64,000 bases of DNA, from contig NZ_JAVDPZ010000009.1 of the NCBI RefSeq assembly GCF_031453995.1, positions 74,415 through 138,414 of the forward strand. The letters are read 5' to 3'. Below are positions 50,463 to 59,008 of this stretch, piece after piece. This stretch comes from Nitrobacter vulgaris. Lineage in GTDB: Bacteria > Pseudomonadota > Alphaproteobacteria > Rhizobiales > Xanthobacteraceae. Both the position numbers and the translations under genes were made by a program. Each line of letters begins with the position of its first letter. Position 1 is the first letter of the stretch. The notes below the pieces were generated by a model that was given only the letters and a program-made list of their open reading frames with translations, ran no database searches and had not been told where the DNA came from.

Positions 50463-50852
50463 TCAAACGCGCCGGCGCTTGCGCGGACGGCAACCGTTAT
50501 GAGGAATCGTGGTCACATCGCGGATCGAGGTAACGGTGAAGCCCGCGGCCTGCAGCGCGCGCAGTGCCGATTCGCGTCCCGAACCCGGACCAGCCACCTC
50601 GACCTCAAGGGTGCGCATGCCGTGCTCCTGCGCCTTCTTGGAAACATCTTCCGCCGCCACCTGCGCCGCGTAAGGGGTCGACTTGCGTGATCCCTTGAAA
50701 CCCATCGTCCCGGCCGATGACCAGGCGATCGTATTGCCCTGCGCATCGGTGATGGTGATGGTGGTGTTGTTGAACGACGAATTGACATGCGCGATGCCGG
50801 ACGCGATGTTCTTGCGCTCGCGCCGGCGAACGCGTGTAGCTTCCTTACCCAT
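50463..50852 (-). CDS. rpsK: 30S ribosomal protein S11
   Basis: A 129-residue small-subunit platform protein. Features: KNIASGIAHVNSSFNNTTIT, ITDAQGNTIAWSSAGTMGFK, GSRKSTPYAAQVAAEDVSKK, GPGSGRESALRALQAAGFTV, HNGCRPRKRRRV. The ATG at 50852 (MGKEATRVRRRE) fits family length; the frame is open 24 codons further upstream. Between rpsM and rpoA. Confidence 0.97.
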   Translation of the reverse strand: MGKEATRVRRRERKNIASGIAHVNSSFNNTTITITDAQGNTIAWSSAGTMGFKGSRKSTPYAAQVAAEDVSKKAQEHGMRTLEVEVAGPGSGRESALRALQAAGFTVTSIRDVTTIPHNGCRPRKRRRV

Positions 50853-50960
50853 TGTCAGCCTTTCCTGTGATCTCAACGCCGCCGTAATACCAGCGGCTCC
50901 ACCGACGAAGCGAATAGCGATCAAAATCTACTCGCTGCTCGCAATTTCCTATCCGCGCTC

Positions 50961-51329
50961 TTACTTTTTCTTGCCGGCAATCGACTTAGCCGGCCCCTTG
51001 CGGGTACGCGCGTTAGTATGGGTGCGCTGACCGCGCACCGGCAGTCCGCGACGATGACGCAAGCCGCGATAACAACCAAGATCCATCAGCCGCTTGATGT
51101 TGATGCCTACCTCACGGCGAAGATCGCCTTCGACGAGATAGTCGCGATCGATGACTTCCCGAATCTGAAGTACTTCCTGATCGGTCAGTTGCGAGACCCG
51201 GCGATCGACCGGAATTTTGACCTTCTCGACGATCTCGGCGGCATTCTTCTGACCAATGCCATGGATGTATTGAAGCGCGATGACAACGCGCTTGTTGGTT
51301 GGGATATTCACGCCGGCAATACGGGCCAC
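50961..51329 (-). CDS. rpsM: 30S ribosomal protein S13
   Basis: A 122-residue small-subunit head protein. Features: ARIAGVNIPTNKRVVIALQY, IHGIGQKNAAEIVEKVKIPV, EGDLRREVGINIKRLMDLGC, YRGLRHRRGLPVRGQRTHTN, ARTRKGPAKSIAGKKK. Length is typical. It follows adk, as in other alphaproteobacteria; no rpmJ gene is present between them. Confidence 0.97.
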   Translation of the reverse strand: MARIAGVNIPTNKRVVIALQYIHGIGQKNAAEIVEKVKIPVDRRVSQLTDQEVLQIREVIDRDYLVEGDLRREVGINIKRLMDLGCYRGLRHRRGLPVRGQRTHTNARTRKGPAKSIAGKKK

Positions 51330-51645
51330 AGACTTCTCTCCTGTTGCCGACTCGCGGTGAGCCGGCCTTTCCTTCGATATTTCAGGCGGGTATCCTCAAA
51401 CACAAACACGACGCCTGACCCTCAGTTATCTTAGGGTCCGGCATCGTCTGAAACGATCCGCTGGATGCTTGTTTATTAAGGACTTGGTGGCATTTCGTCA
51501 ACCGTCCCGCCACTTTTGCTCGCTCTTTCGTGACTTTTGAGCCGCCAATTTTTGCTCACCTCACCGTGCTCGTTCCCCATTCCCAAGGGCCGCCTGGGAC
51601 CATCATTTACTGGTTTTTCTCGCCTTTAGGTCGATTCTGGCCCGC
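51330..51645. other. intergenic region between adk and rpsM
   Basis: About 315 bp without a gene. GACCCT (51417-51422) and AGGGTC (51433-51438) form a short hairpin on the rpsM leader, a possible attenuation or autoregulatory structure. The rest shows nothing clear. Confidence 0.35.
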
Positions 51646-52266
51646 TTACCACCGGCGGATGCCGAACTTTGACATCGGAACTCCCGACCGTCTCAGGACG
51701 CGGCGAATATCCCGCGTGACGTCATCGATAGCCATCATGCCGTCAACCGTCAGCAGCTTGCCGCGCTCCGAATAGTAGCGAATGAGCGGCTCGGTCAGCC
51801 CGCGGTAGCTGACCAGCCGCTTCGAGAGCACCTCCGGCCTATCATCGGCCCGCACCTGTTCCCCCCGCGCCGTCATTTCCGCGACACGGCTTTCAACGCG
51901 CTGCAGCAGCGCACTTTCGTCGACGCGAAGTTCAACCACGGCATCGAGTGCGAGATTTTTGGATTGGAGCAGACGATCCAGCGCCTCGGCCTGTGGGACG
52001 GTGCGCGGAAAGCCGTCGAGGATGAATCCCGTCTTCGCGTCCGCCTGTTCCAGCCGATCGGAAATGATGCCGATGACGACATCGTCCGGGACCAGCCCCC
52101 CGCTCGCCATGATGTCCTTGGCCTTGAGGCCGACCGGCGTACCGGCGGCGACGGCGGCGCGCAGCATGTCACCCGTAGAAAGCTGAATGATTCCGTAGTG
52201 ATGAACCAGACGTTGCGCCTGCGTTCCTTTTCCCGCCCCCGGCGGCCCGAGAAGAATCAGTCTCAT
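51646..52266 (-). CDS. adk: adenylate kinase
   Basis: A 206-residue enzyme making 2 ADP from ATP and AMP. Features: P-loop MRLILLGPPGAGKGTQAQRL, QLSTGDMLRAAVAAGTPVGL, FILDGFPRTVPQAEALDRLL, and the short-type lid RADDRPEVLSKRLVSYRGLT without zinc-binding Cys. The ATG at 52266 matches the family start; the frame begins five codons earlier. It lies between secY and rpsM as usual. Confidence 0.96.
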   Translation of the reverse strand: MRLILLGPPGAGKGTQAQRLVHHYGIIQLSTGDMLRAAVAAGTPVGLKAKDIMASGGLVPDDVVIGIISDRLEQADAKTGFILDGFPRTVPQAEALDRLLQSKNLALDAVVELRVDESALLQRVESRVAEMTARGEQVRADDRPEVLSKRLVSYRGLTEPLIRYYSERGKLLTVDGMMAIDDVTRDIRRVLRRSGVPMSKFGIRRW

Positions 52267-52567
52267 AAAGAATTGCCCCATCGCCGGGTGAACGGGCAGC
52301 CGCGCACCTGCGCCCTTCCGGCAACTAATACGGCACCCCGGCGCAGGCGATCAATGCCTCGGACAAGAATAGCAGGCGGCAGATATGCCGCGGCGATCGT
52401 ATACGACCCCAAACGAAGAGCGCCGGGGCATGAAAGCAATGCGCTTGGCGGATCTGACACGCATTCGGCAAAAGTGGATACCATCATCGCAAGCAGAACA
52501 CGCGCAGGTTATTGACTGAAAGCATTTCTTCTCACTGACCGATTCCGATGAGCAAGAACGCTTCACG
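52267..52567. other. intergenic region between secY and adk
   Basis: About 300 bp. No gene or clear terminator recognised; it may hold an extra adk promoter. Confidence 0.3.
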
Positions 52568-53899
52568 TCATCGACGGCGGCCTCTCAACTTGGATTTTTT
52601 TATCAGGCCTTCATATTGGTGGGCCAGCAGATATCCCTGCACCTGCGACACTGTATCCATCGTGACGCTGACCACGATTAGAAGCGACGTACCGCCGAAA
52701 TAGAAAGGTACCGCTGCGTAAGAAATCAAAATCTCGGGAATCAGGCAGACAACCGCGAGATAAACCGCCCCTGGCACCGTGATGCGCGAGAGCACGTAGT
52801 CGATATACTCGGCGGTTCGCTCGCCCGGCCTGATGCCCGGAATGAAGCCGCCATGCTTTTTGAGATTATCGGCTGTCTCGGTCGGATTGAAGACGATCGC
52901 GGTATAAAAGAAGGTGAAGAACACGATCAAGGCGATGTACAGGACCAGAAACATCGGCCGGCCGTGACCGAGTTGGGTATTGATCCACTGGAACCATTCT
53001 GGTCCGCTACCCGCGTTGAAGTTCGCGACCGTCGTCGGCAAGAGAAGCAGCGACGAAGCGAAAATCGGCGGGATCACACCCGAGGTATTGAGCTTCAGCG
53101 GCAGATGGGAAGACTGCCCATCAAACATCTTATTGCCGACCTGACGCTTCGGATACTGGATCAGCAACCTGCGCTGGGCGCGCTCCATGAACACGATGAA
53201 GGCAATCACCGCGACGACCATGATCAGAACGATCAGGATGATCCCCGTGGACAGCGCGCCTTGCCGGCCGAGTTCGAGCATGTTGGCGAGCGCGGACGGC
53301 AGCTCGGCGACGATACCGGCCATGATGATGAGGGAAATGCCGTTGCCAATGCCTCGCGATGTGATCTGCTCGCCGAGCCACATCAGAAACATGGTGCCGC
53401 CGGTCAATGTGATCGCGGTGGAGAGCAGGAAAAACATGCCGGGATTGGTGACGACGTTGCCTGCGCCCTGGAGACCGACGGCAATGCCGTAGGACTGGAA
53501 GAACGCCAGCACCACCGTAAGATAACGGGTGTATTGATTGATAATCTTGCGGCCAGCTTCGCCCTCCTTCTTGAGAGCCTCGAGCTTAGGCGATACCGAG
53601 GTCAACAGTTGCAGGATGATCGAGGCCGAAATGTACGGCATGATGTTCAAGGCGAAAATCGCCATGCGGTCGATACCACCGCCGGAGAACATATTGAACA
53701 TCCCGAGGATGCCGCCGGCCTGGGAATTGAACACCTTTTGCCAGACCGTCGGGTCGATGCCCGGCAGCGGGATGTAGGTACCCAGCCGATAGACAAGCAA
53801 CGCGCCGAGCGTGAACCAGATGCGCTTCTTCAGCTCGTCGGCTTTCGCAAAAGCCGAGAAGTTTAGGTTAGCCGCCAGTTGTTCCGCTGCTGAGACCAT
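52568..53899 (-). CDS. secY: protein translocase channel SecY
   Basis: A 443-residue inner-membrane channel for Sec-dependent export. It has about ten membrane segments. Features: WFTLGALLVYRLGTYIPLPG, SASIILQLLTSVSPKLEALK, KEGEAGRKIINQYTRYLTVV, SRGIGNGISLIIMAGIVAEL, GVIPPIFASSLLLLPTTVAN, GFIPGIRPGERTAEYIDYVL and a basic end (KKSKLRGRRR). Located after rplO, as in the spc operon. Complete. Confidence 0.97.
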   Translation of the reverse strand: MVSAAEQLAANLNFSAFAKADELKKRIWFTLGALLVYRLGTYIPLPGIDPTVWQKVFNSQAGGILGMFNMFSGGGIDRMAIFALNIMPYISASIILQLLTSVSPKLEALKKEGEAGRKIINQYTRYLTVVLAFFQSYGIAVGLQGAGNVVTNPGMFFLLSTAITLTGGTMFLMWLGEQITSRGIGNGISLIIMAGIVAELPSALANMLELGRQGALSTGIILIVLIMVVAVIAFIVFMERAQRRLLIQYPKRQVGNKMFDGQSSHLPLKLNTSGVIPPIFASSLLLLPTTVANFNAGSGPEWFQWINTQLGHGRPMFLVLYIALIVFFTFFYTAIVFNPTETADNLKKHGGFIPGIRPGERTAEYIDYVLSRITVPGAVYLAVVCLIPEILISYAAVPFYFGGTSLLIVVSVTMDTVSQVQGYLLAHQYEGLIKKSKLRGRRR

Positions 53900-54015
53900 A
53901 TTCAGCCTTCTCCCGCGCCAATGGTGCCGTCACGCTCCGCCAGAACGGGCCAGCCGGCAGACGCCAAACCTCTCATGGTTCCTGTCGTGCGCCAAAGCGG
54001 GCGATGACGCAGACG

Positions 54016-54501
54016 TTAGGCTGCCTCACCTTCGTCCTTCTTCGGCGCAAGGATTTTCACTGTGCCGCCGGCCTTCTCGACCGCCGTGATCGCGGACTTC
54101 GAGGCGCCGTGAACCTCGATAGTCAGTTTCGCCTTGATCTCGCCTCGGCCAAGCAGGCGGACGCCACCCTTGGCGCGACGCACCACGCCGGATTTCACCA
54201 GCGACTCGGCGTTAACGGTCTCCTTGGCATTGATCGACCCGGCATCAATTGCGGCCTGAAGCCGGTCAAGATTGATTTCAGCGAATTCCACCCGGAAGAT
54301 ATTGTTGAAGCCGCGCTTCGGCAAACGCCGGTGCAGCGGCATCTGGCCTCCCTCGAAGCCTTTGATGCGCACACCCGAGCGCGCCGTCTGTCCCTTGCCG
54401 CCACGGCCGCCGGTCTTGCCCTTGCCGGAGCCGATACCCCGGCCGATCCGCATGCGCTTCTTGCGCGAGCCTGCGTTGTCGGCGATATCGCAAAGTTTCA
54501 T
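54016..54501 (-). CDS. rplO: 50S ribosomal protein L15
   Basis: A 161-residue large-subunit protein. Features: MKLCDIADNAGSRKKRMRIG, RGIGSGKGKTGGRGGKGQTA, SGVRIKGFEGGQMPLHRRLP, KRGFNNIFRVEFAEINLDRL, and KAKLTIEVHGASKSAITAVE. The ATG at 54501 fits the family; the frame is open 32 codons further but the extra part has no family content. Between rpmD and secY. Confidence 0.97.
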   Translation of the reverse strand: MKLCDIADNAGSRKKRMRIGRGIGSGKGKTGGRGGKGQTARSGVRIKGFEGGQMPLHRRLPKRGFNNIFRVEFAEINLDRLQAAIDAGSINAKETVNAESLVKSGVVRRAKGGVRLLGRGEIKAKLTIEVHGASKSAITAVEKAGGTVKILAPKKDEGEAA

Positions 54502-54621
54502 GGTCGCGTCCTCATCGTGTTCGTCGTGCCAGGATCGTCCCGGCCTTCCACGTCTTTTGCCGAACCCGGCGCACTCTAAGTCGTGGACCCCCGGCACAGG
54601 CCGGGCATAAATAGCAAATTG

Positions 54622-54816
54622 TTACGTCTCGTCGATTACACGGACGATGTGTCGAACCTTCTCGATCATGCCGCGAATTTCAGGCGTATCCTGTAACTCC
54701 GCGGTCCGACCGATCTTGTTGAGCTTAAGCCCGACCAACGTCGAGCGCTGTGAGTGGTGGCGGCGGATTGCGCTGCCGGTCTGCTCGACCTTGATTGTCT
54801 TTGCGGCCTTAGCCAT
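54622..54816 (-). CDS. rpmD: 50S ribosomal protein L30
   Basis: A 64-residue large-subunit protein: AKTIKVEQTGSAIRRHHSQR, STLVGLKLNKIGRTAELQDT, PEIRGMIEKVRHIVRVIDE. The ATG at 54816 (MAKAAKT) is preferred over a start three codons upstream. Between rpsE and rplO. Confidence 0.95.
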   Translation of the reverse strand: MAKAAKTIKVEQTGSAIRRHHSQRSTLVGLKLNKIGRTAELQDTPEIRGMIEKVRHIVRVIDET

Positions 54817-54894
54817 CGTCGTCACTCCAAATCCTGTCTTGCCCGGCGGTCGGATTGGGCAGGTGGCAACCGCCGGCCCCAGCCCGGACTCCGC

Positions 54895-55470
54895 TTATTC
54901 GGCAACAGCCTCCGCATCACCGCCCACACGGCGCGATTGCAGCGTGGAAACCTTGATATTGCGGCGGGCGGAAACCGAGCGCGGTGAATCCTGATGCTTC
55001 AGCGCGTCGAACGTCGCGCGAATCATATTGTAGGGATTGGACGAGCCAATCGACTTCGCCACCACGTCCTGGATGCCGAGCGTCTCAAACACCGCGCGCA
55101 TCGGGCCGCCGGCGATGATGCCGGTGCCGGCTGGTGCTGCGCGCAGATAAACGCGGCCTGCGCCGTGGCGGCCTGCGATGTCGTGATGCAGCGTCCGGCC
55201 CTCGCGCAGCGCCACGCGCGTCAGATTGCGCTTTGCCGACTCCGTCGCCTTGCGGATTGCCTCCGGAACTTCGCGCGCCTTGCCGTGACCGAAGCCAACC
55301 CGACCCTTCTGGTCGCCGATCACGACCAACGCCGCGAAACCGAAGCGCTTGCCGCCCTTGACGACCTTCGCCACACGATTGATGTGGACAAGCTTGTCGA
55401 CGAACTCGCTGTCGCGCTCCTCGCGATCTCTGCTCCGTTCGCGTCCGCCGCGTTCGCGTTCACCTGCCAT
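54895..55470 (-). CDS. rpsE: 30S ribosomal protein S5
   Basis: A 191-residue small-subunit protein important for decoding accuracy. The N-terminus has an Arg/Glu-rich alphaproteobacterial extension (GERERGGRERSRDREERDSE), then FVDKLVHINRVAKVVKGGKR, FGFAALVVIGDQKGRVGFGH, GKAREVPEAIRKATESAKRN, GRHGAGRVYLRAAPAGTGII, GGPMRAVFETLGIQDVVAKS. Located between rplR and rpmD. Complete. Confidence 0.97.
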   Translation of the reverse strand: MAGERERGGRERSRDREERDSEFVDKLVHINRVAKVVKGGKRFGFAALVVIGDQKGRVGFGHGKAREVPEAIRKATESAKRNLTRVALREGRTLHHDIAGRHGAGRVYLRAAPAGTGIIAGGPMRAVFETLGIQDVVAKSIGSSNPYNMIRATFDALKHQDSPRSVSARRNIKVSTLQSRRVGGDAEAVAE

Positions 55471-55581
55471 GGTGTTTTTCCGATCCTTGTGAGGCTTCGC
55501 CCCTGTCCTATTCGTTCGATATCAATTTCAAGACACGCATTCTTGTCGCAAAACCGGATCCCGCTTTTGCAGAATACGCGC

Positions 55582-55944
55582 TTAGAAGCTCAAACCGCTT
55601 TCGCGAGCGGCATCGGCCAGCGCCTTGACGCGACCGTGATAGAGATAGCCGCCGCGATCGAAGACCACTTCCTTGACGCCGTTCTTCACCGCCCGCTCCG
55701 CCAACAGTTTGCCGACCGCTTTGGCCGCTTCGATATTGGCGCCCGTGTTGCCCGTACCGCGCATCACCTTTTCGAGCGAGGACGCCGAGGCCAGCGTCTC
55801 GCCCTTCAGGTCGTCAATGACTTGGGCATAGATGTGCTTCGACGAGCGGAACACCGACAGCCGCGGTCTGCCATTTGCGGTGCGACGCAACGACAGCCTC
55901 ACGCGTTGCTTGCGCCGGGCATTCGTAATCTTCAGTTTCGACAT
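55582..55944 (-). CDS. rplR: 50S ribosomal protein L18
   Basis: A 120-residue 5S-rRNA-binding protein: RRKQRVRLSLRRTANGRPRL, SVFRSSKHIYAQVIDDLKGE, TLASASSLEKVMRGTGNTGA, AKAVGKLLAERAVKNGVKEV, VFDRGGYLYHGRVKALADAA. Typical length, and in the standard place between rplF and rpsE. Confidence 0.97.
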   Translation of the reverse strand: MSKLKITNARRKQRVRLSLRRTANGRPRLSVFRSSKHIYAQVIDDLKGETLASASSLEKVMRGTGNTGANIEAAKAVGKLLAERAVKNGVKEVVFDRGGYLYHGRVKALADAARESGLSF

Positions 55945-55955
55945 GACCGGCTCCG

Positions 55956-56489
55956 TTACTTCTTCTTTCCTTCCTTGCGGAAGATCGTTTCGTTGGCGTA
56001 CTTCACGCCCTTGCCCTTGTAGGGCTCCGGCGGACGATAGCCACGGATTTCGGCCGCGACCTGACCAACGCGCTGCGCGTCATTACCCGTGATCGTGATT
56101 TCAGTCGGCTTCGGCACCGCAATCGTAATCCCCTCGGGGACCGCGTAATTGACATCGTGGCTATAGCCGAGCGCGAGCTGCAATGACTTGCCTTGCAACG
56201 CGGCGCGATAGCCGACGCCGACGATCTCAAGCTTCTTCTCGAATCCCTTTGTGACGCCGTCGACAAGATTTGCGACTTGCGCGCGCGCTGTACCATACAG
56301 CGCCTGCGCCCGCTTGGTCTCGTATCGCGGCGCGACCTTCACCGCGCCATCCTCGAGCTTCACCTCGACATCGTCATGGACGACGAACTGAAGCTGGCCT
56401 TTCGGCCCCTTCATCTTGACGGTCTGCCCTTCGACGGTCGCAGTGACACCGGATGGCACCGTGACTGGCCTCTTGCCGATGCGTGACAT
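55956..56489 (-). CDS. rplF: 50S ribosomal protein L6
   Basis: A 177-residue large-subunit protein near the factor-binding site: SRIGKRPVTVPSGVTATVEG, QTVKMKGPKGQLQFVVHDDV, RAQVANLVDGVTKGFEKKLE, VGYRAALQGKSLQLALGYSH, EITITGNDAQRVGQVAAEIR, GYRPPEPYKGKGVKYANETI. Complete, between rpsH and rplR. Confidence 0.97.
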   Translation of the reverse strand: MSRIGKRPVTVPSGVTATVEGQTVKMKGPKGQLQFVVHDDVEVKLEDGAVKVAPRYETKRAQALYGTARAQVANLVDGVTKGFEKKLEIVGVGYRAALQGKSLQLALGYSHDVNYAVPEGITIAVPKPTEITITGNDAQRVGQVAAEIRGYRPPEPYKGKGVKYANETIFRKEGKKK

Positions 56490-56504
56490 GGCTTAATTCC
56501 TTCC

Positions 56505-56903
56505 TCAGAACACCGTGAAGAGAACTTCGCCGCCCACATTCGCGTCACGCGCGTCGTGGTCGGCCATGATTCCCTTCGGCGTCGACAGCACCGAAATCCC
56601 CAGCCCGTTGTTGACGCGCGGTAGATTTTTCACGGAGGCGTAAACACGCCGCCCCGGCTTGGAGACCCGCTCGATCTCGCGGATCACGGGTTCGCCGTCG
56701 AAATACTTCAACTCGATCTCAAGCTCGCTGCGGCCCGAGGAATGCTCGACGCTGGCGTAGCCGCGGATATAGCCCTCGCTCTTGAGGACTTCGAGCACGT
56801 TAGCTCGCATCTTGGAGCCCGGGGTCGAAACCTTGGGCTTGTTGCGCATCTGCGCATTGCGGATGCGGGTGATGAGATCGCTGATCGGATCGTGCGTGGA
56901 CAT
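56505..56903 (-). CDS. rpsH: 30S ribosomal protein S8
   Basis: A 132-residue small-subunit assembly protein that in E. coli also represses the spc operon. Features: THDPISDLITRIRNAQMRNK, MRANVLEVLKSEGYIRGYAS, EIELKYFDGEPVIREIERVS, KPGRRVYASVKNLPRVNNGL, GISVLSTPKGIMADHDARDA. Complete, between rpsN and rplF. Confidence 0.97.
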   Translation of the reverse strand: MSTHDPISDLITRIRNAQMRNKPKVSTPGSKMRANVLEVLKSEGYIRGYASVEHSSGRSELEIELKYFDGEPVIREIERVSKPGRRVYASVKNLPRVNNGLGISVLSTPKGIMADHDARDANVGGEVLFTVF

Positions 56904-56916
56904 CTGGCGACCCTCC

Positions 56917-57222
56917 TTACCAGCTCGACTTCACGAGGCCGGGAACCAGGCCTCTGGAGCCAAGCTCGCGCAGCGCGATGCGACTCAGCTTGTTCTTGCG
57001 ATAGTTCGAACGGGGACGTCCGGTCAATTCGCAGCGGTTGCGGATACGCGTCGCCGACGAATTGCGCGGCATTTCGGCGAGCTTCAGAGTGGCTGCGAAC
57101 CGTTCCTCCATCGGCTTGGTCTTGTCGGAGATGATGGCCTTCAGCCGCGCGCGCTTCGCAGCCGCGTTCCCAGCCATCCGCCTGCGCCGGTTGTTCTTCT
57201 CGATCGAACTCTTCTTTGCCAT
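56917..57222 (-). CDS. rpsN: 30S ribosomal protein S14
   Basis: A 101-residue small-subunit protein of the long, zinc-free type: the four Cys of the short form are absent. Features: AKKSSIEKNNRRRRMAGNAA, AAKRARLKAIISDKTKPMEE, NRCELTGRPRSNYRKNKLSR, IALRELGSRGLVPGLVKSSW. Between rplE and rpsH. Confidence 0.97.
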   Translation of the reverse strand: MAKKSSIEKNNRRRRMAGNAAAKRARLKAIISDKTKPMEERFAATLKLAEMPRNSSATRIRNRCELTGRPRSNYRKNKLSRIALRELGSRGLVPGLVKSSW

Positions 57223-57265
57223 GCTTGGCTCCTTGCCTTTCCGCGTCTGAGCGCTTCTCAGCGTC

Positions 57266-57823
57266 TCACTGCCGGAACGGAAAATTGAATGCAGTCAGCA
57301 GCGCCCGGGCCTCGTCGTCCGTCTGCGCCGTCGTGCAGACCGTGACATCCATGCCCCAGCTCTCCCCGACTTTGTCGAAGTCGATTTCGGGGAAAATGAT
57401 GTGTTCCTTGATGCCGAGCGAGTAATTGCCGCGACCGTCGAAGCTCTTCGGATTGAGACCGCGGAAGTCGCGCACGCGCGGCAGCGCGACGTTTACCAGG
57501 CGGTCGATGAACTCGTACATCTTCGCCTTGCGCAGCGTCACCTTGCAGCCGATCGGCTGGTTTTCACGCAGCTTGTAGGTCGCGATTGCGACACGCGAAT
57601 AGGTCACGATCGCCTTCTGGCCGGCGATCAGCGCCAGGTCACCAGCCGCCGTCTCGGCCTTTTTGCGGTCGTTCACGGCCTCGCCGATTCCCATATTGAG
57701 AACCACCTTGTCGAGACGCGGCACCTGCATGACGTTGGCGTAGCCGAACTCCTCGGTGAGTCTGGCGCGGATGCTCTTGTCATATTCCGCGCGCAGGCGC
57801 GGCACGTAAGCTGTTTCAGCCAT
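57266..57823 (-). CDS. rplE: 50S ribosomal protein L5
   Basis: A 185-residue 5S-rRNA-associated protein: YVPRLRAEYDKSIRARLTEE, FGYANVMQVPRLDKVVLNMG, IGEAVNDRKKAETAAGDLAL, IAGQKAIVTYSRVAIATYKL, KMYEFIDRLVNVALPRVRDF, GRGNYSLGIKEHIIFPEIDF. The ATG at 57823 (MAETAYV) overlaps the rplX stop by eight bases; a longer frame begins ten codons earlier. Confidence 0.96.
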   Translation of the reverse strand: MAETAYVPRLRAEYDKSIRARLTEEFGYANVMQVPRLDKVVLNMGIGEAVNDRKKAETAAGDLALIAGQKAIVTYSRVAIATYKLRENQPIGCKVTLRKAKMYEFIDRLVNVALPRVRDFRGLNPKSFDGRGNYSLGIKEHIIFPEIDFDKVGESWGMDVTVCTTAQTDDEARALLTAFNFPFRQ

Positions 57824-58130
57824 CGATCTCCGCTCCCGAACGCTTGGCGACACGCACCTTGGTGCCGTCTGCCTGAATCTTGAAACCGACGCGGGTCGGC
57901 TTTCCGTCCTTGCCGACGATCGCGATGTTTGACAGGTGGACCGGCGACTCCTTCGAAATGATGCCGCCCTCCTGGTTCTGGCTCTGCTTCTGGTGGCGCT
58001 TCACCATGTTAACGCCGCGCACCAGCGCCCTGCCCTCCGCGGGGCGCACCTCGAACACCTCGCCGGTGCGACCCTTGTCGCGGCCCGACAATACGATAAC
58101 CTTGTCGCCCTTCCGGATCTTGGCAGCCAT
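57816..58130 (-). CDS. rplX: 50S ribosomal protein L24
   Basis: A 104-residue assembly-initiating protein with a KOW motif: AAKIRKGDKVIVLSGRDKGR, TGEVFEVRPAEGRALVRGVN, MVKRHQKQSQNQEGGIISKE, SPVHLSNIAIVGKDGKPTRV. Its ATG shares a base with the rplN stop (TGATG). It overlaps rplE at the other end. Confidence 0.96.
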   Translation of the reverse strand: MAAKIRKGDKVIVLSGRDKGRTGEVFEVRPAEGRALVRGVNMVKRHQKQSQNQEGGIISKESPVHLSNIAIVGKDGKPTRVGFKIQADGTKVRVAKRSGAEIDG

Positions 58131-58498
58131 CACAGCACCTCCGGCGCCAGCGATATGATTTTCATGTGGTTCTTGGCACGCAGCTCGCGCGGCACCGGCC
58201 CAAAAATGCGGGTGCCGACAGGCTCGGACTGGTTGTTGATCAGAACGGCCGCATTGCGGTCAAAACGGATCACCGAACCGTCCGCGCGGCGGATATCCTT
58301 GGATACCCGCACCACCACCGCCTTCATGACGTCGCCCTTCTTCACCTTCCCGCGCGGGATGGCTTCCTTGATCGACACGACGATGATGTCGCCCACCGTT
58401 GCATAGCGGCGCTTGGAGCCTCCAAGCACTTTGATGCACATGACACGGCGTGCGCCTGAATTATCGGCCACGTCGAGGTTGGTCTGCATCTGAATCAT
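58130..58498 (-). CDS. rplN: 50S ribosomal protein L14
   Basis: A 122-residue protein at the subunit interface: MIQMQTNLDVADNSGARRVM, CIKVLGGSKRRYATVGDIIV, VSIKEAIPRGKVKKGDVMKA, VVVRVSKDIRRADGSVIRFD, NAAVLINNQSEPVGTRIFGP, ELRAKNHMKIISLAPEVL. Exactly the usual length. Confidence 0.98.
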   Translation of the reverse strand: MIQMQTNLDVADNSGARRVMCIKVLGGSKRRYATVGDIIVVSIKEAIPRGKVKKGDVMKAVVVRVSKDIRRADGSVIRFDRNAAVLINNQSEPVGTRIFGPVPRELRAKNHMKIISLAPEVL

Positions 58499-58537
58499 TG
58501 ATGCACCTTGTCCTCTTTCTGATGCGCAAAATCGCGC

Positions 58538-58786
58538 TTAAGCAGTTTTCTTCTGTTCGCCCCGAACCACGGTCCAGCGCTTCAATTTCGAGATCGGCTT
58601 GCTTTCCTCGATCCACACCATGTCACCCGGCTTGAACTCATTGTTCTCGTCGTGCGCGTGATAGTTTTTCGAGCGGCGAATGGTCTTCTTGTAGATCGGA
58701 TGGGTAAAGCGGCGATCGACGCGCACCACAACCGTCTTGGCTTGCTTGTCGCTGACGACCACGCCCTGCAGCGTACGTTTCGGCAT
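58538..58786 (-). CDS. rpsQ: 30S ribosomal protein S17
   Basis: An 82-residue primary 16S-binding protein: MPKRTLQGVVVSDKQAKTVV, VRVDRRFTHPIYKKTIRRSK, NYHAHDENNEFKPGDMVWIE, ESKPISKLKRWTVVRGEQKK. The ATG at 58786 is right for the family; the frame is open 33 codons further through rpmC. Between rpmC and rplN. Confidence 0.96.
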   Translation of the reverse strand: MPKRTLQGVVVSDKQAKTVVVRVDRRFTHPIYKKTIRRSKNYHAHDENNEFKPGDMVWIEESKPISKLKRWTVVRGEQKKTA

Positions 58787-58796
58787 TTCGGACCCC

Positions 58797-59003
58797 TTAT
58801 TTCTTCGCGTCGCGCTTTTGCGCGGCGATGGTCTTGATCCGTGCAATATCGCGGCGGGCTTCGCGCAACCGCGAGGTGTTCTCAAGCTGTCCGGTGGCTC
58901 GCTGGAAGCGCAGATTGAACCGCTCCTTCTTCAGATTGGCGACGGCGTCGTCCATCTGGTCGGGGGTCATCGCGCGGATGTCGGCGGTCTTCATTTCTGC
59001 CAT
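58797..59003 (-). CDS. rpmC: 50S ribosomal protein L29
   Basis: A 68-residue protein near the exit tunnel: MAEMKTADIRAMTPDQMDDA, VANLKKERFNLRFQRATGQL, ENTSRLREARRDIARIKTIA. The ATG at 59003 is chosen. The frame stays open for 150 codons upstream, through rplP in another frame, and that part is not coding. Confidence 0.95.
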   Translation of the reverse strand: MAEMKTADIRAMTPDQMDDAVANLKKERFNLRFQRATGQLENTSRLREARRDIARIKTIAAQKRDAKK

Positions 59004-59008
59004 GTCGG

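Noticed and set aside
52853..53866. 337-codon plus-strand frame opposite secY
   Set aside because: It is the antisense of a certain gene in high-GC DNA. Its content is rich in His, Arg, Asp and Gln without any domain, as expected of a shadow frame.
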